DNA of 64,000 nucleotides from Desulfovibrio sp. JY (lineage in GTDB: Bacteria > Desulfobacterota > Desulfovibrionia > Desulfovibrionales > Desulfovibrionaceae). The notes under the pieces were generated by a model. That model made no database searches, was not told the origin of the DNA, and worked only from the letters and a program-made list of their open reading frames with translations. How positions within the stretch are numbered: position 1 is the stretch's first letter; the number at the start of each line of letters is the position of its first letter. A program made the translations under genes and the position numbers. Shown one piece after another: positions 34,857 through 43,748 of the stretch. Location of the stretch: positions 1,922,001 to 1,986,000 of the forward strand of contig CP082962.1 of the NCBI GenBank assembly GCA_021730285.1, given 5' to 3'.

Positions 34857-36044
34857 ATGATAGGCATATCCAAGCTTTACTGCGGCGGGGTGGAGCCTTC
34901 CGACGCCCTGCGCTATGGCCGCCAGTCGGGCAAGCTCCCGTCGCACCTGCTTCAGTTTTCCGCGGACAAAAAGCCCGTCGTGGTCTGGAACATGACCCGG
35001 CGCTGCAACCTCAAGTGCGTGCACTGCTACGCCAAGGCCGTCGACCCGGAAGGCGTGGACGACATCGGCACGGCGGAAGCCAAGGCCATGATCGACGATC
35101 TGGCCGCCTACGGCGCTCCGGTGATGCTTTTTTCCGGCGGCGAGCCGCTGGTGCGCAAGGATCTGACCGAGCTGGCCTCCCACGCCACCTCCCGGGGCAT
35201 GCGGGCCGTCATCTCCACCAACGGCACGCTGATTACCCGCGAAAAGGCCCGGGAGCTCAAGGGGGTCGGCCTGTCCTACGTCGGCATCTCCCTGGACGGC
35301 GGCGAGGAGGTCCATGACCGCTTTCGGGGGGTTGCGGGCGCGTACAAGAAAGCCCTGGCCGGCCTCGAAAACTGCCAGATGGAAGGGCTCAAGGTCGGAC
35401 TGCGCTTCACCATCAACAAGCGTAACGCCAGCGAGGTGCCGCTTCTCTTCGACCTGCTGCGCGACCTCGAAGTGCCGCGCATCTGCTTTTACCACCTGGT
35501 CTACTCCGGGCGCGGCTCGGAGCTGATCAAGGAAGACCTGGACCACGCGGCCACGCGGGCCCTGGTCGACCTGATCATGGACCGCACGCGGGCCCTGCAC
35601 GACGCGGGGCATCCCAAGGAAGTCCTCACCGTGGACAACCACGCCGACGGCCCCTACGTCCACATGCGCCTGGCGCGCGAGGACCCCAAGCGCGCGGCCG
35701 AGGTGGCGGAGCTGCTCTCGTTTAACGAAGGCAACAGCTCCGGCCGGGGCATCGGCTGCATCTCCTGGGACGGCAAGGTCCACGCCGACCAGTTCTGGCG
35801 GCACCACGTGTTCGGCAATGTGCGCGAGCGGCCGTTTTCCGAGATCTGGGACGATCCGAATATCGAACTGCTGGCCAAGCTCAAGGACAAGAAGCGCTAC
35901 GTCACCGGGCGCTGCGCCACCTGCCGCTATCTTGCCATCTGCGGCGGCAACTTCCGGGCCCGGGCCGAGGCTGTCACCGGCGACGTCTGGGCGCCCGATC
36001 CGGCCTGCTACCTGACCGACGACGAAATTCGACCTGAGGAATAG
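34857..36044 (+). CDS. ahbC: Radical SAM protein AhbC (didecarboxysiroheme to Fe-coproporphyrin III)
   Basis: AhbC removes the two acetate side chains of 12,18-didecarboxysiroheme to give Fe-coproporphyrin III in the alternative heme route of sulfate reducers and archaea. The protein is 395 residues. The radical SAM cysteines are Cys50, Cys54 and Cys57 in TRRCNLKCVHCYA, with the SAM-binding FSGGEPLVRKDL. A second cluster motif near the C-terminus (GRCATCRYLAICGGNFR) is typical of SPASM/NirJ-type proteins. The N-terminus (MIGISKLYCGGVEPSDALRYGR) matches AhbC. Other genes of the route, hemB and ahbD, lie 2 and 5 kb downstream on the same strand. Confidence 0.92.
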   Translation: MIGISKLYCGGVEPSDALRYGRQSGKLPSHLLQFSADKKPVVVWNMTRRCNLKCVHCYAKAVDPEGVDDIGTAEAKAMIDDLAAYGAPVMLFSGGEPLVRKDLTELASHATSRGMRAVISTNGTLITREKARELKGVGLSYVGISLDGGEEVHDRFRGVAGAYKKALAGLENCQMEGLKVGLRFTINKRNASEVPLLFDLLRDLEVPRICFYHLVYSGRGSELIKEDLDHAATRALVDLIMDRTRALHDAGHPKEVLTVDNHADGPYVHMRLAREDPKRAAEVAELLSFNEGNSSGRGIGCISWDGKVHADQFWRHHVFGNVRERPFSEIWDDPNIELLAKLKDKKRYVTGRCATCRYLAICGGNFRARAEAVTGDVWAPDPACYLTDDEIRPEE

Positions 36045-36054
36045 AAAATGCGAA

Positions 36055-36203
36055 CCGGGGGGAAACCTTTCTTGCAGAAAGGTTCTCCCCCCGGCCCCCC
36101 TTTCCAAAGATTTTTAACGATAACAGTTTGTCACCGTTAGAAGTTTTGGGGAGGGGAGAGCGCGAGAGGGGGACCCTTTTTTCAAAAAGGGTCCCCCTCT
36201 CGC
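36055..36203. repeat. Composite palindromic repeat, copy 3 (A then B)
   Basis: Type A hairpin 36055-36094 (CCGGGGGGAAACCTTTC, loop TTGCA), spacer containing CTTTCCAAAGATTTTT and AGTTTTGGGGAGGGGAGAGC, type B hairpin 36162-36203 (GCGAGAGGGGGACCC with its complement). It lies between convergent genes: 10 nt after ahbC and 43 nt before the 3' end of the minus-strand 84-residue gene. It likely terminates both. Confidence 0.88.
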
Positions 36204-36246
36204 ATTCGCGCTGGCGAAAAATCTGCGGCACGGCTGCCGCGGGTGG

Positions 36247-36501
36247 TTAAAACAGGGTATGCTGGTCGTTGCGGGAGCCCCTGATGCGCAAAAGCGCCTT
36301 TTCGGCCTGGCGGCGCATGCGGAAAAGCGTCCGCACGCAGGTCAGGTCGTTTTCTCCGGCAATGGCCGAAAGGGCTTCCAGGGCGATGGCCAGGCGGGCC
36401 TTGTCGTCCGTTGCGGTGGCGGCCAGGGCCGGCACGGCCTCCGCTTCCACGATTTTCCTGGCTTCCTTGGCGGTCGCCAGCGATGCCACGCTTGCGCTCA
36501 T
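36247..36501 (-). CDS. Small helical protein, unknown function
   Basis: This is an 84-residue, Ala-rich protein predicted to be all helical (SVASLATAKEARKIVEAEAVPALAATA, ending in GSRNDQHTLF). A GGGGGA box lies 8 nt before ATG 36501. One Cys (LTCVRTLF). It is divergent from the HDOD gene and convergent with ahbC. No family recognised. Confidence 0.55.
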   Translation of the reverse strand: MSASVASLATAKEARKIVEAEAVPALAATATDDKARLAIALEALSAIAGENDLTCVRTLFRMRRQAEKALLRIRGSRNDQHTLF

Positions 36502-36682
36502 GAAAAGGTCCCCCGAAATGTTTGCGTCCGTAGAGTGACGGTTGCTTTACGGCGGGGGTCATACTCCCCGGGCGGGGGGCTGTAAAGCGTTCTCGCGCCT
36601 GTTGACCATGTCCGGGAAAAAAGAATATGAAGAAAAGTACGTGAAGCGGCCTGTTGGGCGGGCGCAAGCGGAGGAGCACATC

Positions 36683-37933
36683 GTGGGCAGGTTACCCCTG
36701 GACGCGCTGGAGGCGGGCATGACCTTGGCGTCGGACCTCATTGGGCCTGACGGCAACATGCTGTTGCCCAAGGGGATGACGCTTACCGACAGCCATATCG
36801 GAAGCCTGCGCAAGCGTGGCGTGGCCGGCGCGGACGTGGCCGACGGCGGGTCGTCGGACGAGTCCGGGATCGCGGATATCCCGCCGGCGCTCATCGAGCA
36901 AAGCGCCACCCATGTTTTTCGCCGTTTCCTGGCCAACGACATGTCGCACCCGGTCATGACCGCCCTGTTCGAGACCGCCGCGCTGAATCAGGCGCGGGCG
37001 CTTGCCGCCGGCGCGGGCCTGCCCCAGGACATCCCCCCCAATCCCCGGGCCGAGTCCATGGGGGATCTCTTTTTCCGCGAAGAGGGCGGGGTCGACGACC
37101 TCGTGGACAGCGAGGTGAAGCTCGCCTCGTTCCCGGACATCTATTTCAAGATTCGCCAGGTGCTCGATTCGCCCGCAAGTTCCTCCGGCCAGGTGGCCGA
37201 CGTCATCAGCAAGGACACGAGCCTCACCGCCAAGCTTCTCAGGCTCGTCAACAGCCCCTTTTACGGCCTGCCCCACCGCGTGGACTCCATCTCGCGGGCG
37301 GTCATGGTGCTCGGCGGCCAGGAAGTCTCCACCCTGGCGCTCGGCATTTCGGCCATGAACGCCTTCAAGGACATCCCCCCGGAACTGATCAACATGCGCA
37401 CGTTCTGGGAGCATTCCGTGGCCGTCGGCGTCTTTGCCCGGCTGCTCGGGGACGCCGCGGGCACAAGCGGCGGCGAGCGGCTGTTCGTGGCCGGCATCCT
37501 GCACGACATCGGCCGGCTGGTGCTGTTTAAGAAGCTGCCCCACGCGGCGGTGGAAGCCATCTATTACGCCAAGGCCAACATGACGCCCCTTTTCGTGGCC
37601 GAAAACGAGGTGGTGGGCTTCGCCCATCCCCTGGTCGGGGGGCTGTTGCTGCGGGCCTGGAAATTTCCCGAGGCGCTGGTGGCCATCGTCACCTGCCACC
37701 ACAAGCCTTCGGCCTGCCCGGGCGATATCGAGCCGGCCATCCTGCATCTGGCCGACATCATGGCCGTGGCCCTGGGACATACCCCGCCGGCTTCGTCCAT
37801 GGTGCCCACCCTCGAACCCGAAGCCTGGGACATGCTTGGTCTCGCTCCCGAGCGCCTGCCCGAACTGGCCGCCGCCGGCCAGGACCAGATAGACGACATC
37901 GTGGGCGCGTTTTTTCCTGTCCGCAAACATTGA
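36683..37933 (+). CDS. HDOD-domain protein
   Basis: This is a 416-residue cytoplasmic signalling protein. The N-terminal 50 residues (DALEAGMTLASDLIGPDGNMLLPKGMTLTDSHIGSLRKRGV) are the strand-rich leader common in HD-type proteins. The HDOD domain (about 145 to 345) shows SFPDIYFKIRQVLDSPASSSGQVADVISKDTSLTAKLLRLVNSPFYG and AGILHDIGRLVL, retaining HD. GTG 36683 was chosen because GGAGGAG lies 6 nt upstream; ATG 36608 is an alternative with no ribosome-binding site. HDOD proteins often act in signal-dependent regulation without clear enzyme activity. It is 27 nt before hemB and may be cotranscribed with it. Confidence 0.85.
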   Translation: MGRLPLDALEAGMTLASDLIGPDGNMLLPKGMTLTDSHIGSLRKRGVAGADVADGGSSDESGIADIPPALIEQSATHVFRRFLANDMSHPVMTALFETAALNQARALAAGAGLPQDIPPNPRAESMGDLFFREEGGVDDLVDSEVKLASFPDIYFKIRQVLDSPASSSGQVADVISKDTSLTAKLLRLVNSPFYGLPHRVDSISRAVMVLGGQEVSTLALGISAMNAFKDIPPELINMRTFWEHSVAVGVFARLLGDAAGTSGGERLFVAGILHDIGRLVLFKKLPHAAVEAIYYAKANMTPLFVAENEVVGFAHPLVGGLLLRAWKFPEALVAIVTCHHKPSACPGDIEPAILHLADIMAVALGHTPPASSMVPTLEPEAWDMLGLAPERLPELAAAGQDQIDDIVGAFFPVRKH

Positions 37934-37960
37934 TCCAACGTTAGCGAAGCGAGGACTGTC

Positions 37961-38947
37961 ATGGTTTTCGGCGATTTTCATCGCGGCCGCCGGCTGCGCC
38001 GTACGCCTTTTTTGCGCGACATGGTGCGCGAAACCGAATTGCGCCCGGCCGATCTCATCCAGGGTTATTTTGTGGTCGATACCGACGACCGGGACTTCGA
38101 ACGTCCCATCGCCTCCCTGCCCGGCCAGAGTCAGCTATCCGTGGAACGCCTGACGGCGCGGGTGGGCGCGGCCATGGACAATGGCCTGCGCTCGGCCATT
38201 ATTTTCGGCCTGCCCGAGAAAAAAGATCCGGTCGGTTCCGGGGCCTACGCGGACGACGGCATCGTGCAAAAGGCCGTGATGCGCCTCAAGGAGACCTATC
38301 CCGAACTGGTCGTGGTCACCGACGTGTGCCTGTGCGAGTATACGAGCCATGGCCACTGCGGCCTGATCGACGGGCACGGCGAAGTGCAGAACGACCCCAC
38401 CCTGGAGTTGCTCGCCAAGACGGCCGTGAGCCATGCCCGGGCCGGGGCGGACATCGTCGCCCCTTCGGACATGATGGACGGGCGCGTGGGGGCCATCCGC
38501 ATGGCGCTTGACGAGGCCGGCTTCAGCCACATTCCGGTCATGTCCTACGCCGTCAAGTACGCCTCGTGCTTTTACGGGCCGTTTCGCGACGCGGCCGACA
38601 GCACGCCGGCCTTTGGCGACCGCCGTGGGTATCAAATGGACCCGGCCAACGTGCGCGAGGGCCTGCGCGAGGCCGCGGCCGACCTGTCCGAGGGCGCGGA
38701 TATCCTGATCGTCAAACCGGCCATGCCCTATCTCGACGTGTTGCGCCTGCTACGCGACAATTTCGACGTGCCCCTGGCCGCCTATCAGGTCAGCGGCGAG
38801 TACGCCATGCTCCAGGCCGCCATCGGCAACGGCTGGCTCGACGAGAAGCGGGCCATCCTGGAATCGCTGACCTCCATCAAGCGGGCCGGCGCGGACATGA
38901 TCATCACCTATTTCGCCGAAAAAGTGCTGCCCTGGCTGTCGAAATAG
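37961..38947 (+). CDS. hemB: Delta-aminolevulinic acid dehydratase (porphobilinogen synthase)
   Basis: This enzyme condenses two 5-aminolevulinate molecules to porphobilinogen, the first common tetrapyrrole step. The protein is 328 residues. Cys123, Cys125 and Cys133 in [14 protein letters not shown] form the zinc site, and Lys199 and Lys252 in [14 protein letters not shown] and [12 protein letters not shown] are the Schiff-base lysines. It lies between ahbC and ahbD in a tetrapyrrole cluster, 27 nt after the HDOD gene. Confidence 0.97.
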   Translation: MVFGDFHRGRRLRRTPFLRDMVRETELRPADLIQGYFVVDTDDRDFERPIASLPGQSQLSVERLTARVGAAMDNGLRSAIIFGLPEKKDPVGSGAYADDGIVQKAVMRLKETYPELVVVTDVCLCEYTSHGHCGLIDGHGEVQNDPTLELLAKTAVSHARAGADIVAPSDMMDGRVGAIRMALDEAGFSHIPVMSYAVKYASCFYGPFRDAADSTPAFGDRRGYQMDPANVREGLREAAADLSEGADILIVKPAMPYLDVLRLLRDNFDVPLAAYQVSGEYAMLQAAIGNGWLDEKRAILESLTSIKRAGADMIITYFAEKVLPWLSK

Positions 38948-38984
38948 CCGAGGCTCCGGGCCGGCGCGCCCGCATTGCCGCGCA

Positions 38985-39031
38985 AGGACGTCCCCGAACT
39001 CCCGGTTTGGCCTGGGTTTCGGGGACGTCCT
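38985..39031. terminator. Long hairpin between hemB and the PAP2 gene
   Basis: A perfect 14-bp stem (AGGACGTCCCCGAA/TTCGGGGACGTCCT) with a 19-nt loop lies between the convergent hemB and PAP2 genes, ending 3 nt before the PAP2 stop. T-runs are weak on both sides, but position and stem strength fit a bidirectional terminator. Confidence 0.7.
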
Positions 39032-39034
39032 GCG

Positions 39035-39736
39035 TTATTGGGGTAGGCCGAGGACCCGGCGTGTTTCGGCCCGGGCCTTGGCGTAGGCTTCCGTAAAGGC
39101 CGGGTCGTCGAAGAAAAAGGCCGCGATGACGGTCCCGGCGATGCGGCCGGCCGCCACGTCGCTCGGGTAGTGCACGCCGCCCAGTTCCCGGTTGAACCGG
39201 TAGACTTCCGCTCTGGTGTAGATGGCGTCCGCGTGTTCGGGCAGCATATTGGCCAGAAGGATGGAGGTGACGGTGGCGAAGGTGGAATGGCCGCTGGGGT
39301 AGGAGGCGTTTCCCGGCCTGTGCAGGCAGGGCGTCAGCGCCGGATTGGTCGCGTAGGGCCTGGGGCGGTCGAAATGTTCCTTGGCCGGGCCGAGGAGCTG
39401 GTCGGCGGCGTGGCGGACCTTGTCGAAAAAAGCGGCCGTGACCGGCAGCTCGGCGGCGGAAAAGGCCGGGCTTACGGCGTCGGCGAACCGGAACACGGAG
39501 CGCATGGCGTCGGCCTGGGCCAGGGCGACCTGGGCCGGGGTGCGGGATTGTTGCAGCGTCATGAGCAGGGCCATCTCCTCCCGCTGCTTGGCCGATCCCA
39601 CGGTGGGCGGCGGCGGCAGCAGCCGGACGAGGTCGACCTGTTTTGCCGTGAGGCCAAAGGCCTGTTCGCCGGCCTGGCCGGTACAGGGCACCGTCAGCAG
39701 CAGTAAAAGGACAAGCAGGCGAAACGCCTGGCGCAT
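39035..39736 (-). CDS. PAP2-family acid phosphatase (class A type), exported
   Basis: This is a 233-residue periplasmic phosphatase. Residues 1 to about 23 are a signal peptide ending QAG. The three PAP2 motifs are present: KEHFDRPRPY, YPSGHSTFAT, and RELGGVHYPSDVAAGR (with the catalytic His and Asp). This arrangement matches class A non-specific acid phosphatases (PhoN-like). Substrate range cannot be told. GGAGG precedes ATG 39736. It is divergent from ahbD. Confidence 0.9.
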   Translation of the reverse strand: MRQAFRLLVLLLLLTVPCTGQAGEQAFGLTAKQVDLVRLLPPPPTVGSAKQREEMALLMTLQQSRTPAQVALAQADAMRSVFRFADAVSPAFSAAELPVTAAFFDKVRHAADQLLGPAKEHFDRPRPYATNPALTPCLHRPGNASYPSGHSTFATVTSILLANMLPEHADAIYTRAEVYRFNRELGGVHYPSDVAAGRIAGTVIAAFFFDDPAFTEAYAKARAETRRVLGLPQ

Positions 39737-39760
39737 AGATACCTCCGGTTTCTCGTGTTG

Positions 39761-39886
39761 CGGGCATGACGTTCCATGCCCGGGCTTTTGTGCCCGATAC
39801 GCCCGTCCGCCTTGCCACCGGGCGGCCAACCATTATATCAAGCGGATCGTCCGGTCGCGCGCGCCTTGCCGGCGCGGCCGCGCGCG
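39761..39886 (+). other. Hairpins in the ahbD leader region
   Basis: Two inverted repeats lie between the PAP2 start and ahbD: CGGGCATG/CATGCCCG (39761-39782, followed on the plus strand by GGCTTTTG) and CGCGCGCG/CGCGCGCG (39856-39886). The first resembles an attenuator for a transcript heading into ahbD. An AAAGGAGG sequence at 39898-39905 has no start codon at the right distance. Confidence 0.35.
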
Positions 39887-39949
39887 CATTACGCCACAAA
39901 GGAGGGGACCCGGCGACCGTCCGGCCGCCTTCGGGTCCGAGATCCCCAT

Positions 39950-41080
39950 ATGCAGCATCCCCACGCCAACGGCCACGGCCATCCCCATAACGCGCATCCC
40001 GCCGGCCCGGCCGGCATGCCGCCCCTGCGGCTCATCGCCTGGGAGGTCACCCGGGCCTGCAACCTGGCCTGCAAGCACTGCCGGGCCGAGGCCTGCCTCG
40101 ATCCCTGGCCCGGCGAGTTCGACACCGCCGACGCCAAGGCCCTTATCGACACCTTTCCGGAAACCGGCAGCCCGATCATCATTTTTACCGGCGGCGAGCC
40201 GCTGTTGCGCCCGGACATCTTCGAGCTGGTGCGCCATGCCAGGAGCCGCGACCTGCGTTGCGTCATGGCTCCCAACGGCACGCTCGTCACCGCCGAAAAC
40301 GCCCGGGAAATCCGCGATTCCGGCACCGCCCGCTGCTCGATTTCCATCGACGCGCCCAACGCCGCCGACCACGACGCCTTCCGGGGCGTGCCCGGGGCCT
40401 TCGAAGGCGCGCTTCGCGGCATCGAGTACCTCAAGTCGGCCGGGGTGGAGTTTCAGATCAACACCACGGTGACCAAGCATAACATGGCAAACTTCAAGGA
40501 AATATTCAAGCTGGCCGACGCGCTTGGGGCCGCCGCCTGGCATATTTTCCTGCTCGTGCCGACCGGCCGGGCCGTGGAGCTCGGGGCCGAGATCATAACG
40601 GCCAAGGAATACGAGGAAGTGCTCAACTGGTTCTACGATTTCCGCAAGACCACCAGCATGCACCTGAAAGCCACCTGCGCCCCGCATTATTACCGCATCA
40701 TGCGCCAGCGGGCCAAGGCCGAGGGCGTGGCCGTCACCCCCGACACCTTCGGCATGGACGCCATGACGCGAGGGTGCCTCGGCGGCACGGGCTTCTGCTT
40801 CATCTCGGCCGTGGGCCAGGTGCAGCCCTGCGGCTATCTGGACCTCGACTGCGGCAACGTGCGCAAAACGCCGTTCCCGGAGATCTGGCGCTCCTCGCCC
40901 CAGTTTCTCCAGTTTCGCAACAAGGACGAGTACCTCGGCAAGTGCGGCGTGTGCGAATACCACCGCGTCTGCGGCGGCTGCCGGGCCAGGGCCCACACCA
41001 TGTCCGGCAACTACATGGCCCCGGAGCCCCTGTGCGACTATACGCCGGCCAAGGCCGAAAACGCCGGCGGGGAAAGCTGA
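39950..41080 (+). CDS. ahbD: Radical SAM protein AhbD (heme synthase of the alternative route)
   Basis: AhbD oxidatively decarboxylates two propionates of Fe-coproporphyrin III to the vinyl groups of heme b. The protein is 376 residues. The radical SAM cysteines are Cys37, Cys41 and Cys44 in TRACNLACKHCRAEA; FTGGEPLLRPDI binds SAM; the C-terminal auxiliary cluster motif is CGVCEYHRVCGGCRARAH. Residues 1 to 20 form a His-rich lead (six His in HPHANGHGHPHNAHP). ATG 39950 is the first plausible start but has only a weak ribosome-binding site. Its end is 3 nt from the convergent HdrD-like gene. Confidence 0.9.
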   Translation: MQHPHANGHGHPHNAHPAGPAGMPPLRLIAWEVTRACNLACKHCRAEACLDPWPGEFDTADAKALIDTFPETGSPIIIFTGGEPLLRPDIFELVRHARSRDLRCVMAPNGTLVTAENAREIRDSGTARCSISIDAPNAADHDAFRGVPGAFEGALRGIEYLKSAGVEFQINTTVTKHNMANFKEIFKLADALGAAAWHIFLLVPTGRAVELGAEIITAKEYEEVLNWFYDFRKTTSMHLKATCAPHYYRIMRQRAKAEGVAVTPDTFGMDAMTRGCLGGTGFCFISAVGQVQPCGYLDLDCGNVRKTPFPEIWRSSPQFLQFRNKDEYLGKCGVCEYHRVCGGCRARAHTMSGNYMAPEPLCDYTPAKAENAGGES

Positions 41081-41083
41081 CGC

Positions 41084-42373
41084 TCACAGCACGATTGCCC
41101 GGTCGAACAGCTCGAAAACGGTGGTCACATCCGCCGGGACCGTGTGGTAGGCGAGGAGCTCTTCGATCTGGCGCAGGCAATTGAAACACGGGGCCGCGAC
41201 GAGTGCGGCCCCGGTGGCCGCGATCTGCTCGATCTTCTTTTTCCCCGATACCTTCATGCGGAATTCGTAGAACGTGTCCTCGCGGTCGATGCCCTCGGCC
41301 GATTCCAGTACCGCCAGCCCGCCGCCGCCGCCGCAACAGAAATTGGCCTCCCTGTTGGGCCGCATTTCGCGAAAATCCGTCACACAGGCCCGCAAAAGCG
41401 CGCGGGGAGCCTCCGTCACGCCGCCGCTACGGGCGAAATTGCAGGGATCGTGGTAGGTGACGGGGCTGGTGTTGGCGGACGGGTCCAGGCGCAGGCCGCC
41501 CCGTTTTAGCACCCGCGCCGCCTGGGTGAAGATGTCGGTGACGGTGTAGGGCAGTCCCTGGGCGCTCGTGTAGCCGCCCATGTATTTGGCCACGCGGTAG
41601 GCGTGCCCGCATTCGCCGATGACCAGGGTCTTGGCTCCGGCATCCAGACAGGCCTCGTGCAGCATCTTGTTTTTCCGGAGCATATGGGCATCGTCCCCGG
41701 AAAAAAGGCCGAAGTTGGCCGCGTCGAAGGCGATTGTGGAAAGTGTCCAGGATATCCCGGCCGCGTGGAAAAACGCGGCGCAGCCCATGAGATTTTCGGG
41801 CCGGGCCATGATTTCGCTCGAGGCCGTGGCGAAAAAGACCTCGGCCTTGCTATCGAGCGGAATCCGGATATCCGCTCCATGCTCTTCGCACAGCTCCCCT
41901 TCGAGAAAACGAACCATGTCACGGATGGCGGCCTCGGGCGCGCCCTCGTTGTTGCCCAGGCGGTCGGACGCCCGCTGGGTGGCGACGATGCGGCAGGGCG
42001 TCAGGCTTAGGGCATGGAGAATGCCCCTGGCCTTGCGGGTGATAAGCGCATTGTCGAGGCCCAGCGGACAGTAGACGGCGCAGCGGCGGCAGCCCGAGCA
42101 CTCGTAGAAGTCGCGCACCCACAGGGCAAGGTCCCGCGGGTCGGGTCCCCGGCCGCGACGGTACAGGGCGCGCAGCAGTTCGGCCCGGCGGGCGGGCAGG
42201 AAGCGCTTTTGGGGATCGGCCAGACTGACGTGGCAGGCTTCGGCGCACCTGCCGCAACGCACGCAGATGTCGCAGGCAAGCTGCAACGCCAGCGGCCCCT
42301 CCTTGATGGCCGCCACGGCTTTCCTGGCCTGTGCCAGTTCCTCCGGGCCGATGGCCGCGATTGCGGGACGCAT
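41084..42373 (-). CDS. HdrD-like Fe-S oxidoreductase
   Basis: This is a 429-residue cytoplasmic protein of the HdrD/GlpC type. The N-terminus has two 4Fe-4S motifs (CDICVRCGRCAEACH and CSGCRRCAVYCPLG). The C-terminus has a CCG domain: HDPCNFARSGG, then NFCCGGGGG, then APCFNC, which in HdrD ligates the non-cubane catalytic cluster. It is followed by a NarI-like cytochrome b gene upstream in the operon order, as in DsrK/DsrM, HmcF/HmcE and TmcB/TmcC. AAAGGAGGGAG precedes ATG 42373. Electron exchange between the menaquinone pool and a cytoplasmic disulfide or similar partner is the likely role; the partner is unknown. Confidence 0.88.
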   Translation of the reverse strand: MRPAIAAIGPEELAQARKAVAAIKEGPLALQLACDICVRCGRCAEACHVSLADPQKRFLPARRAELLRALYRRGRGPDPRDLALWVRDFYECSGCRRCAVYCPLGLDNALITRKARGILHALSLTPCRIVATQRASDRLGNNEGAPEAAIRDMVRFLEGELCEEHGADIRIPLDSKAEVFFATASSEIMARPENLMGCAAFFHAAGISWTLSTIAFDAANFGLFSGDDAHMLRKNKMLHEACLDAGAKTLVIGECGHAYRVAKYMGGYTSAQGLPYTVTDIFTQAARVLKRGGLRLDPSANTSPVTYHDPCNFARSGGVTEAPRALLRACVTDFREMRPNREANFCCGGGGGLAVLESAEGIDREDTFYEFRMKVSGKKKIEQIAATGAALVAAPCFNCLRQIEELLAYHTVPADVTTVFELFDRAIVL

Positions 42374-42408
42374 GGCGCTTCTCCCTCCTTTTGTGCGTGA
42401 GACGCCGG

Positions 42409-43158
42409 TCAGGCGGGCGGGGACGCGGCCCGGACCGCGCCCTGGCCGAGCCCGAGCTTGGCCGGCAGGATGCCGGCGGCGTGCAGGAGCTTGCCGAACG
42501 GGAAGACGACGATCAGGGCCTGGGCCAGCAGAAAATGGAGGGCGAAGCCGGGTGTTTCGGGCATGGGCTCGGGGCGCAGGGAAGCCAGGGCGGCGAAATA
42601 GGACCGCACGGATTCGAGGTCGGTCGCGCGCCCCAGACGCATGGCCAATCCCGAGGCGATGACGGCCAGCAGCAGGGTCAGGAGAAAAATGTCTTCGAAG
42701 CGGGTTATGCCCCGCAGCCCGGGCAGCACGAGCCTGCGCCCGGCCAGCCACAGGCCCGACCCCAGGGCGAAAAGCCCGACCGCGCCGCCGGCCAGGGCGG
42801 CCAGGGTGGCAACCACCTCGGGAGAAAGGCCGAGCGCGGCCCAGAGCCTCGGAAAGTCGGTGAAGGCCCGGATGTGTCCGATCAGGAGCAGAACCAGGGA
42901 AAAATGGAAGCACCAGGCGGCAAGGGCCGGCCTGCCGGCGCGGCGGCCGCGCAGCAGGCAGATTTCCGCCGCGATCCGCGCCGCGTCCAGGGCGGGCGAC
43001 GGCGGGGATTGCCGCGTCCGGGGCGACAGGGGAAAAAGCGGGGACGGCGCTGCCCTGGCCCGGTTCCAACGACGCAGGCGCCAGACCAGTCCGAGGACGA
43101 GGATGGCGGCCGTCAGATAGGGCAGGCAGGCGGGAACGGTGTTTGGGCCGGGGATCAT
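42409..43158 (-). CDS. NarI-type membrane cytochrome b subunit
   Basis: This is a 249-residue membrane protein with five predicted helices. Histidines at CFHFSLVLLLIGHI (helix 2) and FALHFLLAQAL...GKLLHAAG (helix 5) fit the bis-His ligation of two b hemes as in NarI. GGGAGG lies 7 nt before ATG 43158; an in-frame upstream ATG lacks support. It starts the operon, with the HdrD-like gene 35 nt downstream, so it would pass quinol electrons to or from that protein. Confidence 0.87.
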   Translation of the reverse strand: MIPGPNTVPACLPYLTAAILVLGLVWRLRRWNRARAAPSPLFPLSPRTRQSPPSPALDAARIAAEICLLRGRRAGRPALAAWCFHFSLVLLLIGHIRAFTDFPRLWAALGLSPEVVATLAALAGGAVGLFALGSGLWLAGRRLVLPGLRGITRFEDIFLLTLLLAVIASGLAMRLGRATDLESVRSYFAALASLRPEPMPETPGFALHFLLAQALIVVFPFGKLLHAAGILPAKLGLGQGAVRAASPPA

Positions 43159-43306
43159 GGCGGACCTCCCTGGCGGAGGGATTCCGGCGCATGGCCGGAT
43201 CGCGGTGGTTTGCGGCCATGCCGCCGCATGCGTGACGGGAACGTCGCATTTTCTGTCGGGAAAAGAAATCATTGCCATTTTTAGGGAAAAGTGGCTTGAT
43301 TATTGG

Positions 43307-43660
43307 ATGCGCATCCGACGATTGTGCGGTCTCCTTGTCCTGATCGCCGGCCTCGGCCTGTCCGCCTGGATATGGCAGCGGGCCGGCGCTGGCGCGGAAA
43401 CGTCGGGCTACATGGTCATCGACGGCGTGGCCTACCCGCAACGCCTGGAGGACACCAAGGCCTACAACCGCCAGATGGAGGCGTTCGGCGGCAAGGGACT
43501 GGTCCTGGCCGAAAAGCTGGAAGAGTGGTTTTCCGGGCTTGGCCGTTCCAGGGGCTTTGCCGGAGGCCTGGCCGTCTTTTCCTTGGGCCTTGGCGGCTGG
43601 CTTTTCCTGGCGCGTCCGGGCCGGCCCGACGGGGATGAAGCGGACAAGCGGGCAGGCTAG
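43307..43660 (+). CDS. Small two-helix membrane protein, unknown function
   Basis: This is a 117-residue protein with an N-terminal helix (CGLLVLIAGLGLSAWIW), a roughly 55-residue, probably periplasmic segment (ETSGYMVIDGVAYPQRLEDTKAYNRQMEAFGG) and a C-terminal helix (GGLAVFSLGLGGWLFLA). The ribosome-binding site is weak. It is divergent from the NarI/HdrD-like pair (148-nt gap) and could be an accessory, but the link is only positional. Confidence 0.65.
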   Translation: MRIRRLCGLLVLIAGLGLSAWIWQRAGAGAETSGYMVIDGVAYPQRLEDTKAYNRQMEAFGGKGLVLAEKLEEWFSGLGRSRGFAGGLAVFSLGLGGWLFLARPGRPDGDEADKRAG

Positions 43661-43686
43661 GCCGTCACGCATGGGGCCTGACGATA

Positions 43687-43719
43687 AAAGCCGGAGGGAT
43701 CAAGTCCCCCCGGCTTTTT
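43687..43719. terminator. Bidirectional terminator
   Basis: AAAAGCCGGAGGGA pairs with TCCCCCCGGCTTTTT around CAAG, with T-runs on both strands. It lies between the convergent small membrane gene and the acyltransferase gene. Confidence 0.9.
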
Positions 43720-43748
43720 CCGTTGGCTTTCGGGAAACCGCGTAAAGC

